A DNA stretch of 64,000 bases, taken from the NCBI GenBank assembly GCA_963970005.1, contig CAXAMN010026495.1, forward strand, positions 22,266-86,265. The letters are read 5' to 3'. The DNA is from Durusdinium trenchii (lineage: Eukaryota > Sar > Dinophyceae > Suessiales > Symbiodiniaceae). Both the position numbers and the translations under genes were made by a program. Shown here piece after piece: positions 54,651 to 64,000 of the stretch. Positions within the stretch are counted from its first letter, which is position 1. Each line of letters begins with the position of its first letter. Below the pieces are notes generated by a model. That model was not told the origin of the DNA and searched no databases. It saw only the letters and a program-made list of their open reading frames with translations.

Positions 54651-57600
54651 ATCAATCTCCGCAATCCCAGATTTTGAGTTGGCTAGGTTGGTCTTCTACC
54701 GAGGTCCTCCCCGTTTCGGTTCTTCGCCAGATGGCCACCATTCGCGCGGCCGATGTCACCGCGAACTTCGAACCTCGACGACCGGGGTCGGGGGGGGCCT
54801 CCTCCCCCCACGCTTGAGGTCCTTGATGGGCCTGTCTTGGAAGCTTGCTGCTGTTACCTCTCTCTTGGTGATGATGATTGTCATGGCGATGTTGATGATG
54901 CTGATGCTGGTTGGACAGTTGAAGTTGGCAGCCGTTCTTTACTGAGAAGCCTTTGCAGGAACTACAGTAAGATCAAAGCAAAAAAATGTCTCCCTAGAAG
55001 TGATCACGCGTGCAACATCCCCTGCGATCACGGGCGACGGACCTTTTGTAATCAAAGACCTCAACGTTGTGGATTGCCCTGCAAATCTCAGTCGAATGAG
55101 GTAGCACTTGGGGTCTGCTGCCTTGTGCACCACCCGCGGGCGCCAGCTTGATCCGCTCGTGGCTTGAGTATGTATGTAGGTAGGTAGGCATACGCTCGTT
55201 CGTTCGGTTTGTTTTATGGATTGACCTGTTACGTACATATACTTGGTACATGTACCGTATACATCTATGTATACAAATAAAATGCCCATGCCCAAACTCG
55301 TATCGCTGAGTCAAGCGCAACTGGCTGGTAGGCCGGAATGGAGGTCGTGATGGGCGCGGCGGTATTTGGGAAAAAGCTGGAACGGCTGCGTACCTGGCCA
55401 GCGCCGCGCGCCCAACAATTTTACCCGCTTGGGAAACGCTGCAATCGCCTCAGCTTTAGCCTCATCCAGCCATTCCTTGACCTGGGTGGCTCATCTTGAG
55501 GTATTTTGACGCCAACAACCAATAGGTTCACAGCTGGGTCTCAGGCAGTATGTACAGCAAGCAACACAACGCCAAAAGAAGAAGCTGCTGAAGCTCGAGG
55601 AAACAGGTCACCTTCCAACCGCAGCCCAGGGATCGCCAATGAAAGATGCTCGTCTATCTAAAGCTCTGCAGCAATGAGCACAGGGCTGCAAGGCTTCCAA
55701 GCAGCAAAAGACCTTGCCCTTCCAAGCCTGAAGGTGCAAGTTGCGATACTGATGTTCACCCCCGCTTGAGGCTAGGGCGACCGCCCTCCAGCATTGACAT
55801 TGCCGCATTAATACCTGAAGACATTGTAAAACAAAATGCATTCAGCAAATTCGCAGCGCAACATCTAGATTGAAGAGCAATCCCTATGCCGGCAAGGTGC
55901 ATTGAGTTCGGTTTGCGGATTGACATCGTGGGCTGTGGGATAACTTCAGCCCAACTTCAGCTTGAGGCAAAAGACAAAGAACGATGAGTAATACATAGAA
56001 CCGGTCCTGTGACCTGTGTGTTGCAAGGTTGTAGAGTTTGTAATGTGGAATCTTTGGTCCAAGCCCTGTTGATTTTCCTTTCGACGTTGGAACGGGTATG
56101 TTGAGTCACCAAAATTTGGCGAAAGGCCTGGGCAACTGACATGACCATGAAGACTGCAGACTTTTTCCAGACAGGGCGTGCTTTGTACCCGCTTGCAATT
56201 CAACTGCTCCGCCACACATTGGCAACCGCCTCTGCAAGCAAAGGCCTCACAGCATTCTGCGCAACCAATTCGAACAGTCAAAAACGGAATGGTGCCTTCT
56301 TTTCTTTAGACGGCTTGCCTCGCAGCTGCGGCCAAATCAGCGATGGGGTTGAGCTGACGACCCACACCCTGCCAGCGGGAAAGCTCCACAACAAACACTG
56401 CACGGTAAAAATCAAACAAGTCCGTAAACACCAACCATTTCCGGTTGACGGTAGCTCAACAGTTTGGGTTCGCTGGGTTTGATCGGAAAGCCAGGCGGCC
56501 GCAGCGCAAGTTTCGTGCTCTGTGGCCCGCCCTGCCTCGAGAACAATGATGCTTGTCCTCGGCTTGTGTGGCAGCCACGCTTGCAATCATGACGCGAACT
56601 GCCAAACAATCGCAAGACCTAACTGCTTGCTGCAAGCGTAGCTGGCGATACTTTGCGAGCACTAAACGCCAAACAAATGAGACTATATTCACCATGTGCG
56701 TTTTTGGAATGGACAGCAACAAGGTGCGCTTTGTGGTTTCGCCTTCAGACTTGGCGCGTTGAGTCCATTTACAGTTGTTCGGCGCCGCTCCTCTTGGGGC
56801 ATAGTTTTATATCCGCCTCAAGCCTTCTATATAGGATCCATGTCCAGTAGAGACCCTCTTCCATCTGTCTGTCTTGACGCGGTTCTCCGCGTCCATATCG
56901 AAGCCTGGTCTGCGCATCTTTGGCGCATCTGCCCATCCACCAGGCGTGCGTGCGACATAGTGACAGTGAGCTTTCACCAAGCCAATAAAAATCACAACAA
57001 TTAAAGAATCGGTCAACCCAACATGACAAGCTAAGTGAAAATCCCGATGAGAACGTTTGTGGATAGAGTGGGGGGGTTATGATGTGTGTAGGCTGTTATG
57101 CTGTGTGTGTAAGTTGGCGTGTCTGTGTGTGTGTGCACACCTCTGTTTCCAAGAGGCTCTTCGATAGAGATCTTTTTGATAAGGAGTTTCAATTGAGCAG
57201 GGGAGTGGCGCGCGGTCTTGGAGTCACCACTCAACGAAGACACTCCTTGTACTGCGGTGATATCCGGAAAGGACGCCTTCTGGACGTACAATGATTTAAG
57301 CCATTGTTGTTTCCAGCAACGTGGCTATTACTCTCATCGAACACTCATGGGCCCAAATACATCACAGCCTGACAGATCACAGCCAGATCCACTTTGCTTA
57401 CTACTGATATGTGGGCAACCGGTTTATCACCTTCAACGAAACCTTCCTTCAGCACCTCGGCCCTCGGCATTCATGCCCTCATTCACCCAGATTTATTCGG
57501 AAATGCCATTGAATTAGAACCAGTTGAAGACATGCACCTTTTGGGCTTCAACCTGGACCACCGCGCAATCACATACATACCACGGCTGGCTCGCAGCGCC

Positions 57601-57764
57601 TGCGCCTTTCAGGTCTTGTCTCACGCGCCCACCGCATCAGGAAATACACCTTTCCACCCGCAGCCATCGAGCGAGCGCTTGTTCACCTGGCTCAGGGGCA
57701 CCCACCAAAGGAGTGTGATCGACTAGTGCGCAGCAAAATCCGATGAGGGAGCGCCGATACTGCT
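54651..57764. other. Stretch without recognised genes
   Basis: Only short or low-quality frames. A GATGATG-rich patch lies at 54870-54905 and TAGGTAGG at 55175. The plus frame near 57480-57726 (EDMHLLGFNLDHRAITYIPR) is open but unrecognised. No terminal repeats were noticed. Confidence 0.5.
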
Positions 57765-57895
57765 GAGTGTGTGTGTAACCCTTGGAGTCACAGTCATCCG
57801 TTTGGATTGTTCTTTGTTTTTGTTGTTAATTAGATTTGCAGGGGGATCGCACGGATTGTTGTTAATCAGTACGCGTAATCTCAAGTGTGTCTGGC
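57765..57895 (+). repeat. Repeat shared with 61.07 and 61.45 kb
   Basis: GTGTAACCCTTGGAGTCACA recurs at 61076. TTTGCAGGGGGATC recurs at about 61122. AATCAGTACGCGTAATCTCA recurs with one change at 61441. In the second location the latter part is separated from the first by about 300 bp. Confidence 0.85.
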
Positions 57896-58870
57896 TTCTC
57901 GCCAGCCCAGGGTGAGCCCGGAGAGTGCCCCCTGTGGACCCGTCGAACGGGGGTTTGTCGAATGTATCCCCTCCCCGGATACAGAGCAGCTCGCAGCGAG
58001 CGTAGGAGGCTTGAGCCAAAGTTGCCTGCCAAGACCTGACGAATTATTGAATTCCAAGCTGGCCGCCGTTTTGGCATGCCTTTAGGTGACCACAGCGGTC
58101 TCAAGTCGGCCGCCATTTGGGCGTGGCACAAGGTGACCAGAGCGGTCAAAGCATTTTCTAGGTTCATTGGAACCTGTCACCGCCTCAGGTGCACACACAG
58201 CACGTACACGTTCAACGAGGCTGGGTTTTCAGGTTTTATTTGGTTCTCTAATGAGGTTTGGGTTCATTGGTTCTCGGCCCCTCCATCTCCCCGTTTCATT
58301 TTTCCCCTTTCACCTACACTTTCTTTCCTCCTTCTGTTTCATGTCTTTCCTTGCTTCATGTCCTGTCATCTCACTCCTTTTTCCCCAACCAGTTTACTGT
58401 TGGGGTTCTATCTTAGAAAGAAAGAGGTAGCCACACTCACTGGCCGCGCCCCTGAACTCTGTGGCTGGGCCGCCTGTGTCCAGGCCTTGTCACTCTGTGG
58501 CTGGGCTCTGAGTCCAGGCCTTGTCCTTTTGTGTCCCTTCTCTGAACTCTGTGGCTGGGCTCTGTGGCTGGGCTCTGTGTCCAGGCCTTGTCCTCCTCTT
58601 GTCCTCCTTTTGGCCGCACCCTGAACTCTGTCAACTCTGTGGCTGGGCCCTGTGTCCAGGCCTTGTCCTCCTCTTGGCCGCGCCCCTGAACTCAGTGAAC
58701 TCTGTGGCCGCCCTCCTGTCGCCCGGCTCTGTGTCCAGGTCTTGTCCTCCTCTTGTCCTTGTCGTGTCCGGGTCTTGTCCTCCTTGTCTTGACCGCGCCC
58801 GTGAACTCTGGCTGGGCTCCGCCACTTGGTGCTCCTCTCGTCGTCCTGTTGTTTCGCGGAGCGTGTTGCG

Positions 58871-58975
58871 CAAGCTTCTCAACATTTTGGGTGTGCGCCA
58901 GCGCGCTCCAGGCTCCGGCGCGCTCTGTATGTACGCTGGCAGCGCGCTGCGGGCGCGCTCGGCAGGTGTTTGCAT
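58871..58975 (+). repeat. Internal direct repeat, first copy
   Basis: CAAGCTTCTCAACATTTTGG with the following GCGCGCTCC-rich ~100 bp is repeated, diverged, at 59576-59716 (CAAGCTTCTCAAACATTTTT). Both end CTCGGCAGGTGTTTG. Confidence 0.85.
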
Positions 58976-59575
58976 GGAACGCGCAGGCAGCGTGCTCTGA
59001 AGTTCGGTGCCCTCTCTTCAATTAGCGCGCAATTCCTTAAAGGTTGCTTCTTGAAGGCGCGTGGAGAGAGTTTTGGGCGCGCTCCAGGAACAGTTATGTA
59101 TAAAGCGCGATGGCAGCGCGCCCCAAAGGCGCGCTCCAGGCGCGCTCGACTGGCTCTGGGCGCGCTCTGTCTGGAAGGCGTTGGCAGCTCGCTCTGGTGA
59201 AAGGTGTATAGCTGTTCCTGTGAGCCCTAAATTTTTTGAATCAATCTGTTGGGCGAGAGGGGTGCCCTCTTGAGTTATTTTGGGCGCGCGGTGTAGAACA
59301 TGCTGGGGGCGCGCTGTTGGTCGCGCTTGGGAGCGCATTTCACAAATAGTTCCCAGTTTATTGAAAATTTTCGACTGGCTGGCCGCGCCCGTCCTCCTCT
59401 CCTCCTCCTCCTCCTCTGTTCTTGTCCTCTGGCTGCCTCTTCTCTTGCCCTCGTCTTGGCGTTGCAGGGCGGACTCTGCAACGTTCGGTCAGCGCGCTCG
59501 GCCCGCCCTTGGGGAGCGTGCTTTGGAGCGCTTGCTTCACGTTGCGCGCGCTCCCTTGCCCATCCAATTTTGCCG

Positions 59576-59716
59576 CAAGCTTCTCAAACATTTTTTGGGT
59601 GTGCGCCAGCGCGCTCCAGGCACGCTCGGGGAGTGTGCTTGCTTATGGATGCGCGCTCCGGCGCGCTCTGTTTACCTGCTGCCAGCGCGCTCCGGGCGCG
59701 CTCGGCAGGTGTTTGG
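59576..59716 (+). repeat. Internal direct repeat, second copy
   Basis: Second copy of 58871-58975, about 705 bp downstream and with extra GCGCGCTC units. The element's core has therefore grown by tandem duplication. Confidence 0.85.
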
Positions 59717-60048
59717 AGGACACGTTACAGGTGCGCTCTGGAACGCGCTGGCAGCACAGTTTGAAGAACGGTTGGCCAGCGCAGCCAGACGACAAGAACA
59801 GGACAAAAGGAGAGGAGGACAGGAGGACGAGACAAGAGGAGGACAAGAGAAGGACAAGAGGGGGAGAAGAGAAGGACAAAAGGCAGCCAGAGGCCGACAA
59901 CAGGACTAGAGAAGGACAAGAGGAGGAGGAGAGGAGGACAAGAGGAGGAGAAGAGGACCGACGCGAAAAACAATTCAGGGGCGCGGCCAGTGTGGCCAGC
60001 TCCTGTTTTCCTAAGACACAACCCAAACAGTAAACTGTTTGGTGAACA

Positions 60049-63000
60049 ATTCCAAGCCACTCGGAACTATTCTTCTTCTAGGGTAGCTTGATAGTCCTTC
60101 AGTCTTTAAAGCTGGGACGCGCTCCCAAGCGCTGCAAAACACACTCCCGGCAAGGCCCACAGGGCGCGCCTGGAGCGCGCCCAGACTAGACGAGAACACC
60201 TCCTTTTGTCCTTTTCTTGTCCTCTTCTTGTCCTCCTTGCCTCCTCCTCTTGTCCTCCTCGTCCTTTGGCCGCGCTGGCAAACATTGTGTCTTCCTCCTG
60301 CTTCTAGTGGCCACGTTTTCGAGCCATGTGCGTCGTCCTGGTGTTTTGCGCTGTCCTTGTGCCACGGTCGCAAACCCCGTGTCCTTCTTTGTTGTTGGTC
60401 CAGGTCTGCCTGTCCTGCTTGTCCACGTAGTGGGCCCGTCTATCACCGTCTTACCAGGGGCTTGTCCCCTGCTTGGCCACGCCGTTTTTCCTATCTCCAC
60501 CGCCTTGTCTGGGTATGTTTTCATGTGGCTATGAATGCAACTGTGACACAGCGATCGAAATGCGATATCACCATCGGATCTCCTCACGATATATATATAT
60601 ATATATCCGGTATCCCATCGTTTTGCGCGTGTGACACAGGCATCAGGAACTGTTTTCAAACATTTATTGTTTAGGTGCAGTTCCCAAACAGCTGGAGGCT
60701 TTAGAAATGTATACTTGCATTCGTTTCCACCAACATTGGAATTTTCGGAGTTGACGCCGACGCCGACAAAAATGCTGACCCTGTTTGGGGTCTATGCTGG
60801 TGTAATTTTCTCTTGCGTGCACATCGGTCCAGGCCTTAGTCTGTACGCGCGCATCTGCTGTACACTTAGGTTTTAGGTCGCCAAGGTTCTGATAAGGAGG
60901 TTTGGCTCACCGTTTGTCCCTGTGCCTTTGGTTCCTTTTTCGTTTGCAACCACACACACTTTTGTCCCATCTGTCCTCTTTCTTTCTCATGTCTTCATCT
61001 TTTTGTCCATGCTGCGCGCACAAACGCACATTTGTTCGTCACTTAGTTTCTGCCTCCCCTCGGGGAGGCGTGCGTGTGTAACCCTTGGAGTCACAGGGAT
61101 CCGTTGTTCTTGCTGTTATAATTTGCAGGGGGATCACCCACGGACTTGACTGGTGATCCAACGAAGAGGGTCAAGCTCCGTGCTGAAATCTGGCCTGATC
61201 AGCCAGACGTACCTGCTGTGATTACCACTTGCTTCCTCATGGGCTCCTTTGTCCCTGCAACAAGAATTCTGGCCATCGCACTTGTTTGCATCGGCAGTCA
61301 CGCTCTTGGTTTTGATTTTGAGCTTGCAGTTTGAGCCTGGAGGTTTGCAGGGTTCTCGTCACTGTGAGGGAAATCATTTGCTGTTGTTTTTACTTGAATC
61401 CTCTGGTTTTTCAATTGGCTGCCTGTGGCAAGCCGCAACCAAATCAGTACGCATAATCTCAAGTGTGTGTCACCTCCCGCTCCAAGGGTGAATGGCCACA
61501 TTGTCTGTTTGCCTCTAACCTTCAGGAACTTTTACTTCGTCTTTTGCATAGGGTTGCAACAATCGCTGGGGATCGCTGCACGTCTCCTTGGAAAACGTAC
61601 CTGCAGTGGTGCACTGCACCTTGGCGCATTGTCAGCCGCAGCTGGTAGCCACCCCTCTTTTTAATTCGATCGTAAAGTGCTAATGAGTCCTTGTTGAAAC
61701 CTTCTGTTGAGCTGACCCTTCTCTTTTACGGCTAAGCGCTAAGTATTCAGCAACTAGCTCACGGGAATTTCCAAACTGGTATAGCTCTTGCGAGCATGGA
61801 TCTAAGTGTGTGCATGTATGCACGCGTAAGTTTGGTGTGTGCCAGCTAGTGTATGGGAGGAGGGCGGGAGGAGGGAGGAGGAGGAGAAGGAGGAGGAGAA
61901 GAAGGAGGAGGACTGGGATGATGCAGGGATGATGCAATAAAAAGTAGGAACCCCACACTAGCATGTGAGGAACAAAAAGAAAGAACAACTTTCTGCATTG
62001 AAAGGGGAGCTCCTTCCAAAAGGTGAAGCTCCACAGCTTGTTCAAGGCCGCTCACAGAGGATATCCTCTGATCCCCTCGCGGCGTTCCTGACCAACCCGT
62101 TCTCAATTGCAAGCTAGCGGGCGTGCGTGTCCGTTCTGTGAGGGCAGTTTAGCCTGGATATTTGTCAAGTTGAAACGGTTCTGATCTGCTTTGTGGAACC
62201 ACAGTAGATTTCCATCCACTTCCTTGTTTGCAAGCGATCTGAGCGGTCCAAATGACGCACACCTCCATCCATCGCGCGCTCTGGTGCTCCAATCACGTCA
62301 CAGACCACTGCTAGGTTACTATTTGGGCGACCATTGTGGAGGCGCTAGTCTTTCGTATGAGCTTGCTGGACTCCTGGAGCGCGTGCCGATCCATTGCACG
62401 TCTTCCGCAAAGAGGTAGACGTTTAAGGCCGTCAAATGCATGGGCCTGCGCTCCCTGAATGTTGTGAGGGTCATGTTCAACTGCCTTTCTTCCACAAGAA
62501 CTGCTCGTTTGGTGGCATTGACCAAGAATCGGTGTTTACAAAAAAGGCACGAAAACTAGGAGACCGGTACCGCGCCGGCCCATTCACTGAGCAATATATT
62601 TTCCGAGGCCGACGATCTTGAGGCAAGGATGCGTATGGCAAACGCAGCCAAAACCTCTGCTGACAGGGCGTCCACTACCACCTTTGGCTACAAGAGGTCA
62701 GCTCAGCCGGGGATTGCGCGGCCAAAAGATCATTGCGTCCGTGTCTGGAAGGCCTTTCTTGCATTGAGGTGGGTGGCGTCTTTTTTTCGGCCGTTGAAGG
62801 AAGGATACATTTTAAGTTTTTGTTTAACTTGAAACATATTGAAACCAGTTCAAGACCTCTCCTCACTTCCACTGGCTGAGGGCCAAGCGCCACCGTCACA
62901 AAGCTGGTTTCCAGCTTCACCCGATGATCGCAAGCCAGCCTAAATGTTTGCAGCTTGTTTCCATCATGAATGGTCTACTTAGTGTCAATAGGACATTATG

Positions 63001-63670
63001 CAACTCTTTGTGTAGGCCCATCACGTGAGCATTCGCCCGAAGCATTCACCTAGTCGAACCTGTCAGATATGATTGTGATGTCACACATTGTGACTGTGAA
63101 CTCGCCTTCCCAAGGGCAAAACCCATACCACAAACTTCATTCACGAGCTGACCAACACTTGCCTCCACGGATACATTGCAGCCAAATCAAGCAAGGTTGT
63201 GACAGACTTTGGTATGAGTCTGAGCAGCTAAGCAAATGACTACAAATTCGTCTTCGTCACCTGCAGTTCAAAAGGCAAGAACAGGCCTGCGCAGTCGTTT
63301 CTGCAACCTGAATACATCTGCCAGGCACACCAACTAAGTGGCCCATTGTGGGTACCAACAGGATAACCCGCCCAGAAACATATTTTGAGTTCTGCATGAC
63401 TTCTTCATCTGAACACTCCACAACAAAAACACACCAGGCACAGGCACGTAGAATGCCCTTTGGGAGTTGTTGGAGCACGTTGTAGCAACTTTAAGAATAG
63501 CCTGTTGGTATGTGTTGTTTACATATTGATGATCTTTTTGTGACAGGTATTGACTTGATGTTCATTGGCCAACATGTTTAGTGGACACTCAGTGAAAAAA
63601 CCAAGAAGAAAACAAGATGGAGCCCACGAACCCGAATGCAAACACGTTCAAAAAGCTACATATGTCCAAA
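60049..63670. other. Stretch without recognised genes
   Basis: Contains more TCCTCTTGTCCTCC tract (60190-60265), an (AT)n run at 60588-60606, the second halves of the 57.77-kb repeat (61071-61145 and 61441-61470) and a GGAGGAGGA tract at 61856-61912. A plus frame at 61150-61334 (KRVKLRAEIWPDQPDVPAV), after a TTTGCAG, could be an exon but is unrecognised. Confidence 0.5.
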
Positions 63671-64000
63671 TGACACTCTTGTAGGACACTCTTGTGGGAC
63701 ACTCTTGTGGGTCACTCTTGTAGGAAACTCTTGTGGGACACTCTTACGGGACACTCTTGTGGGACACTGTTGCGGGACACTCTTGTGGGACACTCTTGTA
63801 GGAAACTCTTGTGGGGCACTCTTGTAGGACACTCTTGTGGGATACTCCTGTAGGACACTCTTGTGGGACACTGTTGCGGGACACAATTGTGGGACACTCT
63901 TAAGGGACACTCTTGTGGGACACTCATACGGGACACTCTTGTGGGACACTCCTGTGGGACACTCATTTGGGACACTCTTGTGGGACACTCTTGCAGGACA
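63671..64000. repeat. 15-bp minisatellite running off the window
   Basis: About 22 units of GGGACACTCTTGTGG with scattered changes (GTAGG, GTTGC, TTACG) continue past the end of the window. The 15-bp period keeps every frame in phase; on the minus strand it would read as a (SVPQE/CPTRV)-like pentapeptide repeat. There is no evidence of translation. Confidence 0.95.

Larger units (their letters stand above)
58379..60048. mobile_element. GC-rich 1.65-kb element with terminal inverted repeats
   Basis: The terminal inverted repeats are 58391-58456 and 59974-60036, about 80% identical over ~66 bp. A perfect 19-nt core CACTGGCCGCGCCCCTGAA lies at 58438 and inversely at 59974-59992. Weak similarity extends 12 bp further outward. 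The interior consists of CTGTGTCCAGGCCTTGTCCT repeats (58470-58800), GGCGCGCTC-rich sequence (58860-59750) and GAGGACAAGAGGA repeats (59810-59960), which pair inversely with the TCCTCCTCTTGTCCTC tracts on the left. There is no transposase, so it is probably a non-autonomous or foldback element. A clean target duplication was not found. Confidence 0.75.

Noticed and set aside
1-64000. tRNA, rRNA or CRISPR array
   Set aside because: No T-loop or A-box/B-box pattern and no rRNA core sequence were seen. Regular repeats present (39-bp, 15-bp, 350-bp) are contiguous minisatellites or dispersed units, not repeat-spacer arrays.

Overview
The window reads as nuclear DNA of a dinoflagellate, most likely a Symbiodiniaceae-like alga. 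Lys/Ala/Pro-rich proteins beginning MKRPAAA, MSAPPAKR or MPPAKRKS recur. Exons are short, and their introns start GT or GC and end AG. Some genes fall into protein families I recall only from dinoflagellate genomes. Partial matches to the dinoflagellate spliced leader (DinoSL) occur. There are no bacterial operons, tRNAs or rRNAs. Most coding material is either multi-exon genes or frameshifted relics of mobile elements. Family names come from motif recognition, not from searches.

Layout. 1-7.6 kb: an AT-richer block with a duplicated 410-bp sequence and four gene relics, two rightward then two leftward. It is peppered with the 12-mer TTACTTTTGCAC, which always lies on the coding strand. 7.7-12.3 kb: weakly supported leftward exons, one of a multi-pass membrane protein. 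12.3-15.4 kb: nothing recognised. 15.4-17.4 kb: the 5' half of a decayed element encoding C2H2 fingers and a ubiquitin-protease (USP)-like domain. 17,410-41,048: a 23.6-kb insertion with about 148-bp, about 96% identical terminal inverted repeats. 41.05-41.35 kb: the missing 3' half of the same USP gene.

41.4-42.2 kb, 42.5-42.9 kb and 50.4-51.05 kb: tandem and dispersed repeats. 45.8-49.9 kb: a relic with an AAA-type ATPase gene and a DDE-transposase-like gene. 51.3-54.6 kb: a second finger/USP element, itself interrupted by about 1.2 kb. 58.4-60.05 kb: a GC-rich 1.65-kb sequence with terminal inverted repeats. 63.67 kb to the end: a 15-bp minisatellite. 54.7-58.3 and 60-63.6 kb: no gene recognised.

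The main observation is the 23.6-kb insertion. Removing it rejoins the interrupted USP reading at Ala-Leu-Lys-Arg-Thr-Ile / Pro-Leu-Leu-Cys-Phe-Gln, apart from one C. That matches the uninterrupted paralogue at 53.6 kb. Every gene I can support inside it runs leftward. They include a DUF7869/RNase H-like protein (the best transposase candidate), a DNA cytosine-5 methyltransferase with a split GGFPCQ motif, an ASCH-domain protein and several large unknown genes. I interpret it as a giant, intron-bearing DNA transposon that carries its own methyltransferase. That reading is inferred from structure and needs comparison with other loci.
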